A stretch of 64,000 nucleotides of DNA from assembly GCF_008001035.1 (NCBI RefSeq), contig NZ_CP042856.1:2771339-2835338 (forward strand). Reading direction: 5' to 3'. The position numbers and the translations under genes are program-made. Position 1 is the first letter of the stretch, and each line of letters begins with the position of its first letter. Shown here piece after piece: positions 41,508 to 51,121 of this stretch. The DNA is from Salinibacterium sp. dk2585. Its GTDB lineage: Bacteria > Actinomycetota > Actinomycetes > Actinomycetales > Microbacteriaceae. The notes below the pieces were generated by a model. That model was not told the origin of the DNA and did not search any database. It was given only the letters and a program-made list of their open reading frames with translations.

Positions 41508-42239
41508 TTGGGACTTCTGGACAGCTTCGAGCGGGGGCTTGAGCGGGCCGTCAACGGCGCGTTCGCCAAGACCTTCAAGAGCGGCGTGCAGCCAGTCGAC
41601 ATCACGAGCGCCCTCAAGCGGGAACTCGACACCAATGCGGTCGTCGTCGCCCGCGATCGCATCCTGGTTCCCAACCGCTTCGTCGTGCGCCTCTCCCCGC
41701 CCGACCACGAGCGCATGACGTCGATCGGTCCGACCCTTCTCGACGAGCTGACTTCACTCGTGCAACAGCACGCATCCCGTCAGGCATACCAGTTCGCGGG
41801 CGGCGTCTCGATTCGACTCCAGGCCGACGCCGAGCTCAGCGAGGGAATCATCCGTATCGACTCGGAAAACGTCAAGGGCGATGTCACCTGGGTTCCCGTG
41901 CTCGACATCAATGGCAGGCGTCACGCCATCACGAAGGCACGCACCGTGATCGGTCGTGGCAGCGATGCCGACATCACAGTCGATGACAGCAGCATCTCCC
42001 GCAAACACGTCGAGATCCTGTGGGACGGCAAGCGCGGCCAGGTCAACGATCTCGGGTCCACGAACGGCTCAGAACTCAACGGCAAGCGCGTCTCGAAGGC
42101 GCCGCTGCCGACGGACTCAGTGATTTCCATTGGCAGAACCCGTATCGTTTTCCGAGTGCTCGCCCAGTCCGCAACGCTCGATGGCGCTTCGGATGCCCGG
42201 GGCGGGCCCTATGGCGACGAGCGACGGGGCGAGCGGTAG
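41508..42239 (+). CDS. fhaA: FHA domain protein FhaA (DUF3662 + FHA)
   Basis: A 243-residue protein with an N-terminal DUF3662 domain (MGLLDSFERGLERAVNGAFA, to about residue 125) and a C-terminal FHA phosphothreonine-binding domain (VIGRGSDADITVDDSSISRKH and DLGSTNGSELNGKRV, residues 145-225). In mycobacteria FhaA is a target of PknB and acts in peptidoglycan synthesis control. The start is a TTG at 41508 with GAGGGA upstream, giving the conserved MGLLD. It is first in a tightly packed seven-gene cluster. At 243 residues it is far shorter than mycobacterial FhaA because the central Pro/Gln-rich linker is absent. Confidence 0.93.
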   Translation: MGLLDSFERGLERAVNGAFAKTFKSGVQPVDITSALKRELDTNAVVVARDRILVPNRFVVRLSPPDHERMTSIGPTLLDELTSLVQQHASRQAYQFAGGVSIRLQADAELSEGIIRIDSENVKGDVTWVPVLDINGRRHAITKARTVIGRGSDADITVDDSSISRKHVEILWDGKRGQVNDLGSTNGSELNGKRVSKAPLPTDSVISIGRTRIVFRVLAQSATLDGASDARGGPYGDERRGER

Positions 42240-42758
42240 ATGAGCGAACTGACACTCCTGCTCCTCAAGATGGGCTTCCTGCTCGTGCTCTGGGCGTTCA
42301 TCTTCGCGATCGTCTACGCCTTGCGCTCCGACCTCTTCGGCGAGCGCGTGCGACGGATGCCTGCCCAGGCTGGCACTGCCGAGGCTCCCCCCTACGAGGC
42401 GCCCGTTGCGCAGGCCGCCGCGCCGCGCCCTGTCGCCGCTGGTTCGCCGGCGGGCGGCGCCTCTGGCGGGGCACGGCGCCTCGTCATCACGTCTGGCGCG
42501 AAGGCCGGCACGGAGTTGAGGCTCGACGACCAGCCGCTCACGATCGGGCGCTCCGGTGACAGCGGCCTTGTGATCCGTGATGACTACACGTCAACCCACC
42601 ACGCTCGCCTCATGCTCTGGGGCGACGAGTGGGTCATCCAGGACCTCGATTCCACCAACGGCACCTTCCTCGACGGCAAGCGCGTGATGGCGCCGACACC
42701 CGTGCCCATCGGGGCGAGCGTCAAGATCGGCACGACGAGCTTCGAGCTGCGGCGGTAG
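42240..42758 (+). CDS. fhaB: FHA domain protein FhaB/FipA
   Basis: A 172-residue protein: one N-terminal membrane helix (LLLLKMGFLLVLWAFIFAIVYAL), a Pro/Ala linker, and a C-terminal FHA domain (LTIGRSGDSGLVIRDDYTSTHHARL; DLDSTNGTFLDGKRV). FhaB links serine/threonine kinase signalling to the divisome in relatives. The ATG directly follows the fhaA stop (TAG-ATG), and the pstP GTG follows 3 bp after its own stop, so translation is coupled. Confidence 0.93.
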   Translation: MSELTLLLLKMGFLLVLWAFIFAIVYALRSDLFGERVRRMPAQAGTAEAPPYEAPVAQAAAPRPVAAGSPAGGASGGARRLVITSGAKAGTELRLDDQPLTIGRSGDSGLVIRDDYTSTHHARLMLWGDEWVIQDLDSTNGTFLDGKRVMAPTPVPIGASVKIGTTSFELRR

Positions 42759-42760
42759 GC

Positions 42761-43996
42761 GTGTCGACAACCGTCAAGAGCGCTGCGGTCTCGCACGTCG
42801 GCAAGATCCGGTCCAACAACCAGGACTCGGGCTATGCCGGCCGTCAGCTCTTCGTGGTCGCCGATGGCATGGGCGGTCACGCGGGCGGGGACATCGCATC
42901 CGCTATCGCCGTCAACCGCATCGCGGAGGCAGACCGGGTCTTCAACTCCGCCCATGACGCCGAGTTCGCGCTCCAGTCCGCGCTCATCGCGGCGAATTCG
43001 CTCATCGCCGAGACGGTTTTCGATCACCCCGAACTGACCGGCATGGGCACGACCGTGACGGCAATCCTGCGGGTCGGCCACCAGCTGGCCATCGCCCATA
43101 TCGGCGACTCGCGCCTCTACCTCTACCGTGCCGGCGTGCTCGAGCAGGTCACGATCGACCACACCTTCGTGCAGCGGCTCGTCGACAGTGGGCGCATCAC
43201 GGCGGAGGAAGCGGCCGTGCATCCCCGGCGTTCCGTGCTCATGCGCGTGCTGGGCGATGTCGAGGCGTCACCCGAGATCGACACGGCGATCGTCGAGACC
43301 GAACCGGGCGACCGCTGGGTGCTGTGTTCCGACGGGCTCAGCAGCTACGTCACGGAGGACAAGATCGCGGCGACGCTCAAGTCGCACCCCTCCCCCAAGG
43401 ACGCCGCCGAGCGCCTCGTGCGGGAGAGCCTCGACCAGGGCGCGCCCGACAACGTCACGGTCGTCGTAGTCGACGTCGACCACACGCCCGACTCGGCGTC
43501 GAACCCGCCCGTCACGGTCGGCTCCGCCGCGCTTCCGCTCAGCTTCGAGTCGGATGCGGGCCGCAGACCCCTGCGTCTGCCCACCCTCCTCCTGCACCCC
43601 CTCAAGGCCGCGCCGGAGGACAGCCACTTTGAGCCCGAGTCCGATGAGTACCTGCAGGAGCTCATCGCGGAGGACCGGCGCCGCGCCATTCGTCGTCGCG
43701 CGACCTGGCTCGTCTCGGTCGGGCTCATCGTGGCACTGATCGTGACGGGCCTCGTCGTCGGCTACCGCTGGACGCAGACCCGCTACTACGTGGGCGCGAA
43801 CGGCAACACGGTCGCAATCTTCAAGGGCGTGCAACAGGGCATCGGGCCGATCTCGCTCTCCGAGATCCATGCCGAGACGAGCATCCGCATCGACTCGCTC
43901 TCGGACTTCGAGCGTCGCCAGGTGCTCGACACGATCACCGCTCGCGACCTTGACGACGCCCGCGACATCATCGACAGGCTTGACCATGACGAGTGA
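42761..43996 (+). CDS. pstP: PP2C-type Ser/Thr protein phosphatase PstP
   Basis: A 411-residue protein that dephosphorylates PknA, PknB and their targets. The PPM domain motifs are SNNQDSGYAG, VVADGMGGHAGGDIAS (metal Asp near residue 36), GMGTTVTAILRVGH, AHIGDSRLYLYRAG, VLCSDGLSSYVTED and GAPDNVTVVVVDVD. A membrane helix (WLVSVGLIVALIVTGLVVGY, near residue 318) is followed by an extracellular domain. The GTG start at 42761 gives the usual N-terminus. The last 11 bp overlap rodA. Confidence 0.95.
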   Translation: MSTTVKSAAVSHVGKIRSNNQDSGYAGRQLFVVADGMGGHAGGDIASAIAVNRIAEADRVFNSAHDAEFALQSALIAANSLIAETVFDHPELTGMGTTVTAILRVGHQLAIAHIGDSRLYLYRAGVLEQVTIDHTFVQRLVDSGRITAEEAAVHPRRSVLMRVLGDVEASPEIDTAIVETEPGDRWVLCSDGLSSYVTEDKIAATLKSHPSPKDAAERLVRESLDQGAPDNVTVVVVDVDHTPDSASNPPVTVGSAALPLSFESDAGRRPLRLPTLLLHPLKAAPEDSHFEPESDEYLQELIAEDRRRAIRRRATWLVSVGLIVALIVTGLVVGYRWTQTRYYVGANGNTVAIFKGVQQGIGPISLSEIHAETSIRIDSLSDFERRQVLDTITARDLDDARDIIDRLDHDE

Positions 43997-45368
43997 TACC
44001 GCCTCGGCCACGACCGACACCACGAGCATCCGCGTGAGGCTGCGCCAGCCGGCGCGCCTGCGCAACCTCGAGCTCATCCTCGTGCTCGTCGCCTGCGGCA
44101 TCAACGGCGCCTCGATGGCGCTCGTGCAGCTGGGGGTCAACGGCGCGGTCGACACGAGCGTCATCCTCGTCGCCGGCGGCCTCGCCGTGCTCGTGCTGGC
44201 GATGCACCTGGTGCTGCGCATTACGGCACCGCAGGCAGACCCGTTCATCCTGCCGATCGTGACGCTGCTCAATGGCCTCGGTATCGCGCAGATCTACCGC
44301 ATCGACCTTGCTGAGGGCTTCAGTGGCTGGGGCGCCGCGGGCGTTCGCCAGATTGCCTGGTCGGCGATCGCGATCCTTGCCGCCATCGGCGTCGTCATCG
44401 CGATTCGCAACCATCGCGTGCTGCAGCGCTACCGCTTCGTCTCGATGTTCACGGGCATCGTGCTCCTGCTGCTGCCCATGTTGCCGCTGCTGGGCCACGA
44501 GGTCTACGGCGCGCAGATCTGGATCAAGATCGGCGGCTTCACCTTCCAACCCGGCGAACTCGCCAAGATCGCCCTCGCCATCTTCTTCGCCGCCTACCTC
44601 GTTGAGAGCCGCGACAGCCTCTCGATGGTGGGCAAGAAGTTCCTCGGGATGCGGTTCCCGCGGGCACGCGACCTCGGGCCGATCCTCGTCATCTGGGCGG
44701 CCGCGATGGCGGTGCTCATCTTCCAGCGCGACCTCGGCACCTCGCTCCTCTACTTCGGCCTCTTCCTCGTCATGATCTATGTCGCGACGGGCCGGGCGAG
44801 TTGGATCCTCCTGGGGCTTGGGCTCTTCGTCGGCGGCGCCGTACTCGCCAGCCAGCTCCTCGGCTATGTGGGCGGCCGCTTCCGTGGCTGGCTCGACCCC
44901 TTCAACCAGGAGGTCTACGACGCGGTCGGCGGTAGCTGGCAGCTCGTGCAGGGCCTCTTCGGCATCGCCAACGGCGGGCTGATCGGAACGGGCCTCGGAC
45001 AGGGCCGTCCCGACTTGGTGGCCCTCGCGCAGAGTGACTTCATCATCGCGAGCCTCACTGAGGAGCTCGGGCTCACGGGCCTCTTCGCGATCCTCGCGCT
45101 CTACCTGCTCTTCGTCTCGCGCGGCTTCCGCATCGGCTTCGCCGGACAGGACGACTTCGGCCGCCTGCTCGGCGTCGGCCTCGCCTTCGTGGTCGCGCTC
45201 CAGGTCTTCATCGTCGTGGGCGGGGTGACGCGGGTCATCCCGCTGACCGGACTGACGGCACCCTTCCTTGCTGCCGGTGGTTCCTCGCTCGTGGCCAACT
45301 GGATCATCGCGGCGATCCTGCTGCGCCTCTCCGACACGATTCGCAACCAAGCGAGATTGGTGGTGTGA
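43986..45368 (+). CDS. rodA: Peptidoglycan glycosyltransferase RodA (SEDS family)
   Basis: A 460-residue SEDS polymerase with ten or more helices. Conserved blocks are WIKIGGFTFQPGELAKIALAI, LIFQRDLGTSLLYFGLFLVM, the loop Asp in RFRGWLDPFN and FIIASLTEELGLTGLFAIL, and RVIPLTGLTAPFLAAGGSSL near the end. It polymerises lipid II glycan with the PBP encoded next to it. The start ATG at 43986 lies inside the 3' end of pstP (11-bp overlap). The next gene starts 1 bp after its stop. Confidence 0.95.
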   Translation: MTSDTASATTDTTSIRVRLRQPARLRNLELILVLVACGINGASMALVQLGVNGAVDTSVILVAGGLAVLVLAMHLVLRITAPQADPFILPIVTLLNGLGIAQIYRIDLAEGFSGWGAAGVRQIAWSAIAILAAIGVVIAIRNHRVLQRYRFVSMFTGIVLLLLPMLPLLGHEVYGAQIWIKIGGFTFQPGELAKIALAIFFAAYLVESRDSLSMVGKKFLGMRFPRARDLGPILVIWAAAMAVLIFQRDLGTSLLYFGLFLVMIYVATGRASWILLGLGLFVGGAVLASQLLGYVGGRFRGWLDPFNQEVYDAVGGSWQLVQGLFGIANGGLIGTGLGQGRPDLVALAQSDFIIASLTEELGLTGLFAILALYLLFVSRGFRIGFAGQDDFGRLLGVGLAFVVALQVFIVVGGVTRVIPLTGLTAPFLAAGGSSLVANWIIAAILLRLSDTIRNQARLVV

Positions 45369-45369
45369 C

Positions 45370-46809
45370 GTGAACAGGGAACTCAAGCGGGTCAGCGCGG
45401 CGGTGCTGCTCATGTTCGTGGCACTCTTTGCCTCTGGCACGATCATCACGGTTTTCCAGGAGGAGAACCTGCGGGCCGACCCGCGAAACGTGCGCACGCT
45501 CTACGCCAGCTTCTCAGCCGAGCGAGGCCCGATCCTCGTTGACGGTGCACCCGTCGCTGAGTCCATCCCGGTCGACACCGACTTCAAGTTCCAGCGCGTT
45601 TACACCCAACCGCTGCTGTACTCGCACGTCACGGGGTACTACACGCTCAACCAGGGCACTGCGGGCATCGAGGGTGCATTGAACGACTACCTCACCGGCA
45701 CGGCCAACGACCAGTTCTTCGACCAGCTGAGCTCGATCTTCACGGGCGCCTCCCCCAAGGGTGCCGCGGTCGAGCTCACGATCGACCCGGTCGTGCAGCA
45801 GGCTGCATGGGATGCGCTCGGCGACTACCGCGGAGCCGTCGTCGCGATCGACCCGGCAACGGGGGCGATCCTCGCGATGGTCTCGAAGCCGTCGTTCGAC
45901 CCAAACCTCCTCGCGTCACATGACACGAGCGCCGTCATCTCGGCCTATGAGCAGCTCAGTGCCGACCCGACGAAGCCCCTCGACAATCGCGCGATCGGCG
46001 GTGACCTCTACCATCCCGGATCCGTCTTCAAGGTGCTCACGACGGCGGCCGCCCTCGACAGCGGCGCATACGAGCCCGACACCGCGATCCCGAACCCGCC
46101 GACGCTCAAGCTGCCGCAGAGCAACTCGATCATCTCCAACGCGGAGGGCGGCACGTGCGGCGGCGGCGAGACGGTGTCGCTTCGGGATGCCCTCCGGCTC
46201 TCCTGCAACATCCCCTTCGCCCAGATCGGCGCCTCCCTCGGCGAGAACGTGCTGGATGAGTACGCGGATGCCTTCGGTTTCGGCGACCGCATCCGGGTAC
46301 CCATGCCGGCCACCCCAAGCATTTTCCCGGATGACATGGACGAGCCGCAGCTCATGCTGTCGTCGTTCGGGCAGGCGAGCGTGCGCACCACGCCCCTGCA
46401 GATCGCGATGGTGACGGCGGCTGTCGCCAACGGCGGCACACTCATGCAGCCGACGCTCGTCGAGCGGATCCTCGCACCCGACCTGACGGAACTCGTCGCG
46501 TTTGAGCCGAGCGTCTACAGCGAACCAATCAGTGCCGAGACGGCGGAGACGATGGTGCCGATGATGGTGGCGAACGTCGCCAACGGGGCTGCCAGTAATG
46601 CAAGAATGAACGGAGTCGACGTGGGCGGTAAAACCGGCACGGCACAGAACTCGGAGGGGTCACCAAACACCCTCTGGTTCACGGGGTTCGCTCCCGCGTC
46701 AGACCCACAGATTGCGATCGCGGTCGTGGTCGAGAATGGTTCCGGTTTCGGCAACCAGGTCGCCGCGCCGATCGCCAAGAAGGTATTTGAGGCGGTGCTG
46801 AGCAAATGA
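45370..46809 (+). CDS. pbpA: Penicillin-binding protein 2-type transpeptidase PbpA
   Basis: A 479-residue class B PBP with an N-terminal membrane anchor ([20 protein letters not shown]), a dimerisation region (SYYTLNQG-like [20 protein letters not shown]) and a transpeptidase domain. Active-site motifs are SVFK in [14 protein letters not shown] (Ser near 217), SCN in [11 protein letters not shown], and KTG in [11 protein letters not shown] (near 420). The start GTG at 45370 lies just after the rodA stop. The stop overlaps pknA (ATGA). It works with RodA in elongation and septal wall synthesis in relatives. Confidence 0.95.
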   Translation: MNRELKRVSAAVLLMFVALFASGTIITVFQEENLRADPRNVRTLYASFSAERGPILVDGAPVAESIPVDTDFKFQRVYTQPLLYSHVTGYYTLNQGTAGIEGALNDYLTGTANDQFFDQLSSIFTGASPKGAAVELTIDPVVQQAAWDALGDYRGAVVAIDPATGAILAMVSKPSFDPNLLASHDTSAVISAYEQLSADPTKPLDNRAIGGDLYHPGSVFKVLTTAAALDSGAYEPDTAIPNPPTLKLPQSNSIISNAEGGTCGGGETVSLRDALRLSCNIPFAQIGASLGENVLDEYADAFGFGDRIRVPMPATPSIFPDDMDEPQLMLSSFGQASVRTTPLQIAMVTAAVANGGTLMQPTLVERILAPDLTELVAFEPSVYSEPISAETAETMVPMMVANVANGAASNARMNGVDVGGKTGTAQNSEGSPNTLWFTGFAPASDPQIAIAVVVENGSGFGNQVAAPIAKKVFEAVLSK

Positions 46810-48539
46810 GACCCACGAGTGGCCTCACCTTCGGTGGTCGTTACCAGCTGACGAGCCGTGTCGCGATTGGCGGCATGGGCGAGGTCTGGCAGGCAACCGA
46901 CCTCGTTATCGGTCGCACCGTCGCGATCAAGATCCTCAAGGATGAATACCTGGGCGACCCAGGATTCCTCGAGCGCTTCCGCGCCGAGGCACGGCACGCC
47001 GCCCTCGTCAACCACGAGGGCATCGCCAATGTCTTCGACTACGGCGAGGAAGACGGCAGCGCCTACCTCGTCATGGAGCTCGTGCCCGGCGAGGCGCTCT
47101 CGACGATCCTCGAGCGGGAACGCGTGCTCTCGACCGACCGCGTGCTCGATATTGTCGCGCAGACGGCATCCGCGCTCCATGCCGCCCACGCCGCGGGCCT
47201 CGTGCACCGCGACATCAAGCCGGGCAACCTGCTCATCACGCCAGACGGCCGCGTCAAGATCACCGACTTCGGCATCGCGCGCATCGCCGACCAGGTGCCG
47301 CTCACGGCAACGGGCCAGGTCATGGGCACCGTGCAGTACCTCTCGCCCGAACAGGCGAGCGGACATCCGGCCTCCCCCACGACCGACATCTACTCGCTCG
47401 GCATCGTCGCCTACGAGGCCCTCGCGGGCCGCCGCCCCTTCACGGGCGAATCGCAGGTCGCGATCGCGATGGCCCAGATCAATGAACAGCCGCCGGACCT
47501 TCCCGCGAACATCGCGGAGCCCGTGCGCAACCTCGTCTACTCGTGCATCGCGAAGAGCCCCGCGGAGCGTCCCGCATCCGCGGCACACCTAGCTCGGGCG
47601 TCCCAGGCGCTGCGGCGCGGGGATGTCGCGGGCGCGACGGCCGCGGTCCCCGCTGTCGGCGGCACGGCCGGATTCACGACCCTCATCACGCCCGGTGCAG
47701 CCGACACCTCGGCGGCGACCCGTGTGCTTCCCGCGGCGGGCGCCGGCACAGGTGCCGCGCCCCAGTCCCGCGCGGAAGCCGCTGCGCTCGACGAGGAAGA
47801 GAAGAAGCGCAATCCGTGGACCTGGCCGCTCATCGTGCTCGTCGGCGTGCTGCTCGTCGCCCTCATCGGCGTCATCGTCGCGATGGCGCTCTCCCCCGAC
47901 GATGACCCCAAACCCTCGGAGTCGACCACGAGGTCCGCCAGCCCCCGCCCCTCGTCGGCGTCTCCCTCTCCATCCGACACGAAGGTACGGCTGACGGAGG
48001 CTGACCTCCTCGGCAAGACCGAGGCAGAAGCGCGCAGCATCCTCGAGGGGATGGGCCTCACCCCCGACATCACGCCGGGCGACTACGCGCCCGACCCCAA
48101 TCAGGCGGGCCTCGTCTACCGGGTGAACCCGACGGGCAACCTCGACAAGGGTGCCGTCGTGACGGTCAAGGTCTACGCCGCCATCCCAGACCCGACCCCG
48201 CCCTCCGCCCCTACGGGGCCGGCAAGCAACGTCGAGGTGCTGCCCGGCCAGAATGTGAACATCACCTGGCCCAGCTACCAGGGCTGCCCTCCCGGCACGA
48301 CCCACACGGCCTACCGCGTGACGGTCAACGGCGCGACGCACTCGGTCTCCAACCCGATCGCACCCTCGACGACCAACATCACACTCGTGTCTGACGCGCC
48401 GGGCACCGTGACGTTCTCGTACCACGCAGAGTGTTCCGGCATCCGCTCGCCCGAGTCTCCCCAGATCAGCTACATCGTGAGCCCTGAGAAGGAGATTCCG
48501 CCGACCCCCGGCAACGGCGAGGGCGAGGGCGGCGAGTAG
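46806..48539 (+). CDS. pknA: Ser/Thr protein kinase PknA with PASTA-like and Fn3-like extracellular part
   Basis: A 577-residue transmembrane kinase. Kinase motifs: [19 protein letters not shown] (Lys near 40), [10 protein letters not shown] (Asp near 135), ITDFGIARI, and an activation loop with several Thr. A membrane helix [20 protein letters not shown] lies near residue 340. Outside, it has one PASTA-like unit ([20 protein letters not shown]) and then a domain of about 90 residues resembling Fn3/Ig folds ([31 protein letters not shown]) with one Cys pair, and an acidic Gly tail. Mycobacterial PknA lacks such domains. It is coupled to pbpA by ATGA. Confidence 0.93.
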   Translation: MRPTSGLTFGGRYQLTSRVAIGGMGEVWQATDLVIGRTVAIKILKDEYLGDPGFLERFRAEARHAALVNHEGIANVFDYGEEDGSAYLVMELVPGEALSTILERERVLSTDRVLDIVAQTASALHAAHAAGLVHRDIKPGNLLITPDGRVKITDFGIARIADQVPLTATGQVMGTVQYLSPEQASGHPASPTTDIYSLGIVAYEALAGRRPFTGESQVAIAMAQINEQPPDLPANIAEPVRNLVYSCIAKSPAERPASAAHLARASQALRRGDVAGATAAVPAVGGTAGFTTLITPGAADTSAATRVLPAAGAGTGAAPQSRAEAAALDEEEKKRNPWTWPLIVLVGVLLVALIGVIVAMALSPDDDPKPSESTTRSASPRPSSASPSPSDTKVRLTEADLLGKTEAEARSILEGMGLTPDITPGDYAPDPNQAGLVYRVNPTGNLDKGAVVTVKVYAAIPDPTPPSAPTGPASNVEVLPGQNVNITWPSYQGCPPGTTHTAYRVTVNGATHSVSNPIAPSTTNITLVSDAPGTVTFSYHAECSGIRSPESPQISYIVSPEKEIPPTPGNGEGEGGE

Positions 48540-48614
48540 CCCGCTCGTCGCCGCAGGGAGACGTCCATGCAGCGAATAGACTGCTAGGCGTCGACCTATT
48601 ACCTGGAGAGAGAA

Positions 48615-50309
48615 TTGACTGAAGATACTCGGCTGCTCGCCGGCAGGTATCAGATCGGCAAGCTCATCGGCCGGGGCGGTATGGCCGACGTGCACGTGGG
48701 CACCGACACCCGGCTCGGGCGTCGTGTCGCGATCAAGCTGCTCAAGCCCTCTCTCGCAACCGACCCCAACTTCCGCCTGCTCTTCCGCGAAGAGGCGCAG
48801 AAGGCGGCACGGATGGCGCACCCGACGATCGTCCGCGTGTACGACGCGGGCGAGGAGACTGTCGCCGACGAGAACGGCATCGAGACCCAGGTGCCCTTCA
48901 TCGTCATGGAGTATGTCGACGGGCGACTGCTCAAGGACATCATCGCCGACGGCCCCCTCGAACCGCGTGAAGCTGTGCGCATAGTCGACGGCATCCTGAC
49001 GGCTCTCGAATACAGCCACCGCGCGCTCGTCGTGCATCGCGACATCAAGCCCGGCAACGTCATGGTCACGCACAACGGCCAGGTCAAGGTCATGGACTTC
49101 GGCATCGCGCGCGCCGTGAGCGACAACTCCGCGACCGTGGCCGACACAAGCAAGGTGCTCGGCACGGCGCAGTACTTCTCGCCGGAGCAGGCGAAGGGCG
49201 AGACGGTGGATGCCCGCACCGACCTCTATTCGACGGGCATCGTGCTCTTCGAGATGCTCACGGGCCAGCCGCCCTTCCGCGGTGATCGCGCGGCCGCGGT
49301 CGCCTACCAGCACATCAGCGAGACACCGCTTCCCCCAAGCTCGCTCAACCCCAAGGTTTCCCCCGCCCTCGACGTCGTCGTGTTGCACGCGCTCGAGAAG
49401 GACAAGTTCGAACGCTTCCAGACGGCGGCGGAGTTCCGCCAGGAGGTGGAGCTTGCGGCCTCCGGTGAGGTCCCGACCCGCAAGCTTCCCGCCGCCAGTG
49501 ACTTCAACGCAACCCTCTTCGGCGTGAACCCAACGGCGGCCGCCGGTTCCGAGGCCGCGATGCGACAGCTCTCCGCTGAGAACACGGAGCGCGCCGTGCG
49601 TACCCAGAACAGGCCGCCCGTCGCCTGGATCTGGGCTGGCGTCGCGGTTATCGCGGCCATGCTCGTTGCCCTCGCGATCTGGGTCGTCAACCTGCCGCCG
49701 AGCACGATCGGCAACACGATCTCGGTGGAGGTTCCCGACATCGTCGGGCAGCAGTACGAGAGTGGCGCACAGGAGATGCAGGATGCGGGCCTCACCCCGT
49801 CGCGCATCGACACGGCGAGCGACGACGTCCCGCGCGGAGAGATCATCCGCACCGACCCGACGCCGGGCACGAGGGTAGCTGCTGAGCAGGTCGTCCGCAT
49901 CTATGTGTCGCAGGGCCCAGCGTCCGTCTCGGTGCCTTCGCTGTCGAACCTCACGCAGGAGGCCGCCACGCAGGCCCTCGCCGACCGCAAACTCGAGGTC
50001 GGGGCGGTCAGCGAGGAGAACTCCTCGACGCTGCCGCCGGGAACCGTCATCCGAAGCGCCCCCGACGCCGGTGCGATCGTTCAGGAGGGTGATTCGATCG
50101 ACCTTGTGGTCTCGAGCGGACTCGTGACCGTTCCGGATGTAAGGGGTCAACCCATTGAGACAGCCAACGCAATGCTCAGGGCGCTCCAGCTCGTGCCGGT
50201 GCCGAACCCCGACTTCAATTGCTCGGGCAACGCCGTGACAGGGCAAAATCTCGCGCCCGGTGATCACCCGCAGCAGTCACAGGTGACGATCACCTACTGC
50301 GCGGGCTGA
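48615..50309 (+). CDS. pknB: Ser/Thr protein kinase PknB with three PASTA domains
   Basis: A 564-residue transmembrane kinase that senses wall fragments and controls growth and division. Kinase motifs: [32 protein letters not shown] (Asp near 142), VMDFGIARAV. A membrane helix (VAWIWAGVAVIAAMLVALAI) lies near residue 340. Three PASTA units follow: VEVPDIVGQQYESG, VSVPSLSNLTQEAATQ and VTVPDVRGQPIETANAML; the last has a Cys pair. The start is a TTG with GGAGAG upstream. There is a 75-bp gap from pknA. Its 3' end overlaps the convergent amidotransferase by 33 bp. Confidence 0.95.
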   Translation: MTEDTRLLAGRYQIGKLIGRGGMADVHVGTDTRLGRRVAIKLLKPSLATDPNFRLLFREEAQKAARMAHPTIVRVYDAGEETVADENGIETQVPFIVMEYVDGRLLKDIIADGPLEPREAVRIVDGILTALEYSHRALVVHRDIKPGNVMVTHNGQVKVMDFGIARAVSDNSATVADTSKVLGTAQYFSPEQAKGETVDARTDLYSTGIVLFEMLTGQPPFRGDRAAAVAYQHISETPLPPSSLNPKVSPALDVVVLHALEKDKFERFQTAAEFRQEVELAASGEVPTRKLPAASDFNATLFGVNPTAAAGSEAAMRQLSAENTERAVRTQNRPPVAWIWAGVAVIAAMLVALAIWVVNLPPSTIGNTISVEVPDIVGQQYESGAQEMQDAGLTPSRIDTASDDVPRGEIIRTDPTPGTRVAAEQVVRIYVSQGPASVSVPSLSNLTQEAATQALADRKLEVGAVSEENSSTLPPGTVIRSAPDAGAIVQEGDSIDLVVSSGLVTVPDVRGQPIETANAMLRALQLVPVPNPDFNCSGNAVTGQNLAPGDHPQQSQVTITYCAG

Positions 50310-50969
50310 GCCAGCCTCGCCTCGGAGACCGGGGGCGTCTCTGACGAGGGGCGCGAGCCCCTTTGCCCGCTCGGGGGCCTCGCTGAGCCCCGCGACGCTG
50401 AGCCAGTTGGCGAGCATCGCGTGGCCGCCCTGCGTGAGCACCGACTCGGGGTGGAACTGCACGCCGAAGATGGGCGCGCTCGCGTGGCGCAGGCCCATGA
50501 TGACCCCGCCATCAGTGCGCGCGTTCACCGTGAGGTCGTCGGGGACCGTGGAATCGACGACCGCGAGCGAGTGGTACCGCGTCGCGGTGAATGGCGCGGG
50601 AACTCCGTTGTAGAAGGCGCTTCCATCGTGCTCAACGAGCGAGGTCTTGCCGTGCATGAGTTCGTCGGCGTGCGTCACGACGCCGCCGAAGGCCTCGGCG
50701 ATGGCCTGATGCCCGAGGCAGACCCCGAGCAGCGGCGTCCCTGACTCAAGTGCCGCGTGCACCATGGTGATCGAGACCCCGGCATTGGCCGGCGTTCCGG
50801 GGCCGGGCGAGAGCAGCACGGCGTCGTACTCGGAGATGCGTGCAGCCGCGTCAGCGGCGGCGAATGCGTCGTTGCGCACGACCTCCGTCTCGGCGCCGAG
50901 CTGCAGCAGGTAGCCGTTCAGGGTGTAGACAAAGCTGTCGTAGTTGTCGATGACGAGCACGTTGGTCAT
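50277..50969 (-). CDS. pabA: Glutamine amidotransferase, PabA/TrpG type
   Basis: A 230-residue class I amidotransferase supplying ammonia to chorismate-using synthases (p-aminobenzoate or anthranilate). The triad is Cys in LLGVCLGHQAIAEAFGG, with His and Glu in GVQFHPESVLTQGG, and the opening VLVIDNYDSFVYTL is characteristic. Placement next to pknB is conserved in actinobacteria, where the gene is usually called trpG or pabA; no partner synthase is nearby. Its ATG overlaps the stop of the 51-residue membrane protein (ATGA). The C-terminus is extended over the pknB end. Confidence 0.9.
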   Translation of the reverse strand: MTNVLVIDNYDSFVYTLNGYLLQLGAETEVVRNDAFAAADAAARISEYDAVLLSPGPGTPANAGVSITMVHAALESGTPLLGVCLGHQAIAEAFGGVVTHADELMHGKTSLVEHDGSAFYNGVPAPFTATRYHSLAVVDSTVPDDLTVNARTDGGVIMGLRHASAPIFGVQFHPESVLTQGGHAMLANWLSVAGLSEAPERAKGLAPLVRDAPGLRGEAGSARAVGDRHL

Positions 50970-51121
50970 TCGACTGTCACCTCCGGAACGCTGATGAATG
51001 TGTTGACCCATGGGAAGACCCAGAGCACGAGGGCCGCCAGGACTGCCGCGATGATGATGATCACGAGCAGGATGCGAAGCCAGAGCGGGCCCGGCAGTAT
51101 CCGCCACAGTGCAGCGTACAT
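50966..51121 (-). CDS. 51-residue single-pass membrane protein
   Basis: A tiny gene between the sortase and the amidotransferase. The product begins MYAALWRILPGPLWLRILLV, continues through a very hydrophobic helix (IIIIAAVLAALVLWVFPWV) and ends TFISVPEVTVE. Its ATG shares a base with the sortase stop (TGATG) and its TGA overlaps the next ATG, so all three are translationally coupled. This spacing and the coherent membrane helix support it as real. It may help position or assist the sortase (inference). Confidence 0.75.
   Translation of the reverse strand: MYAALWRILPGPLWLRILLVIIIIAAVLAALVLWVFPWVNTFISVPEVTVE

Noticed and set aside
47589..50267. 892-codon minus-strand open frame opposite pknA/pknB
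   Set aside because: Antisense shadow; both kinases are unmistakable on the plus strand.
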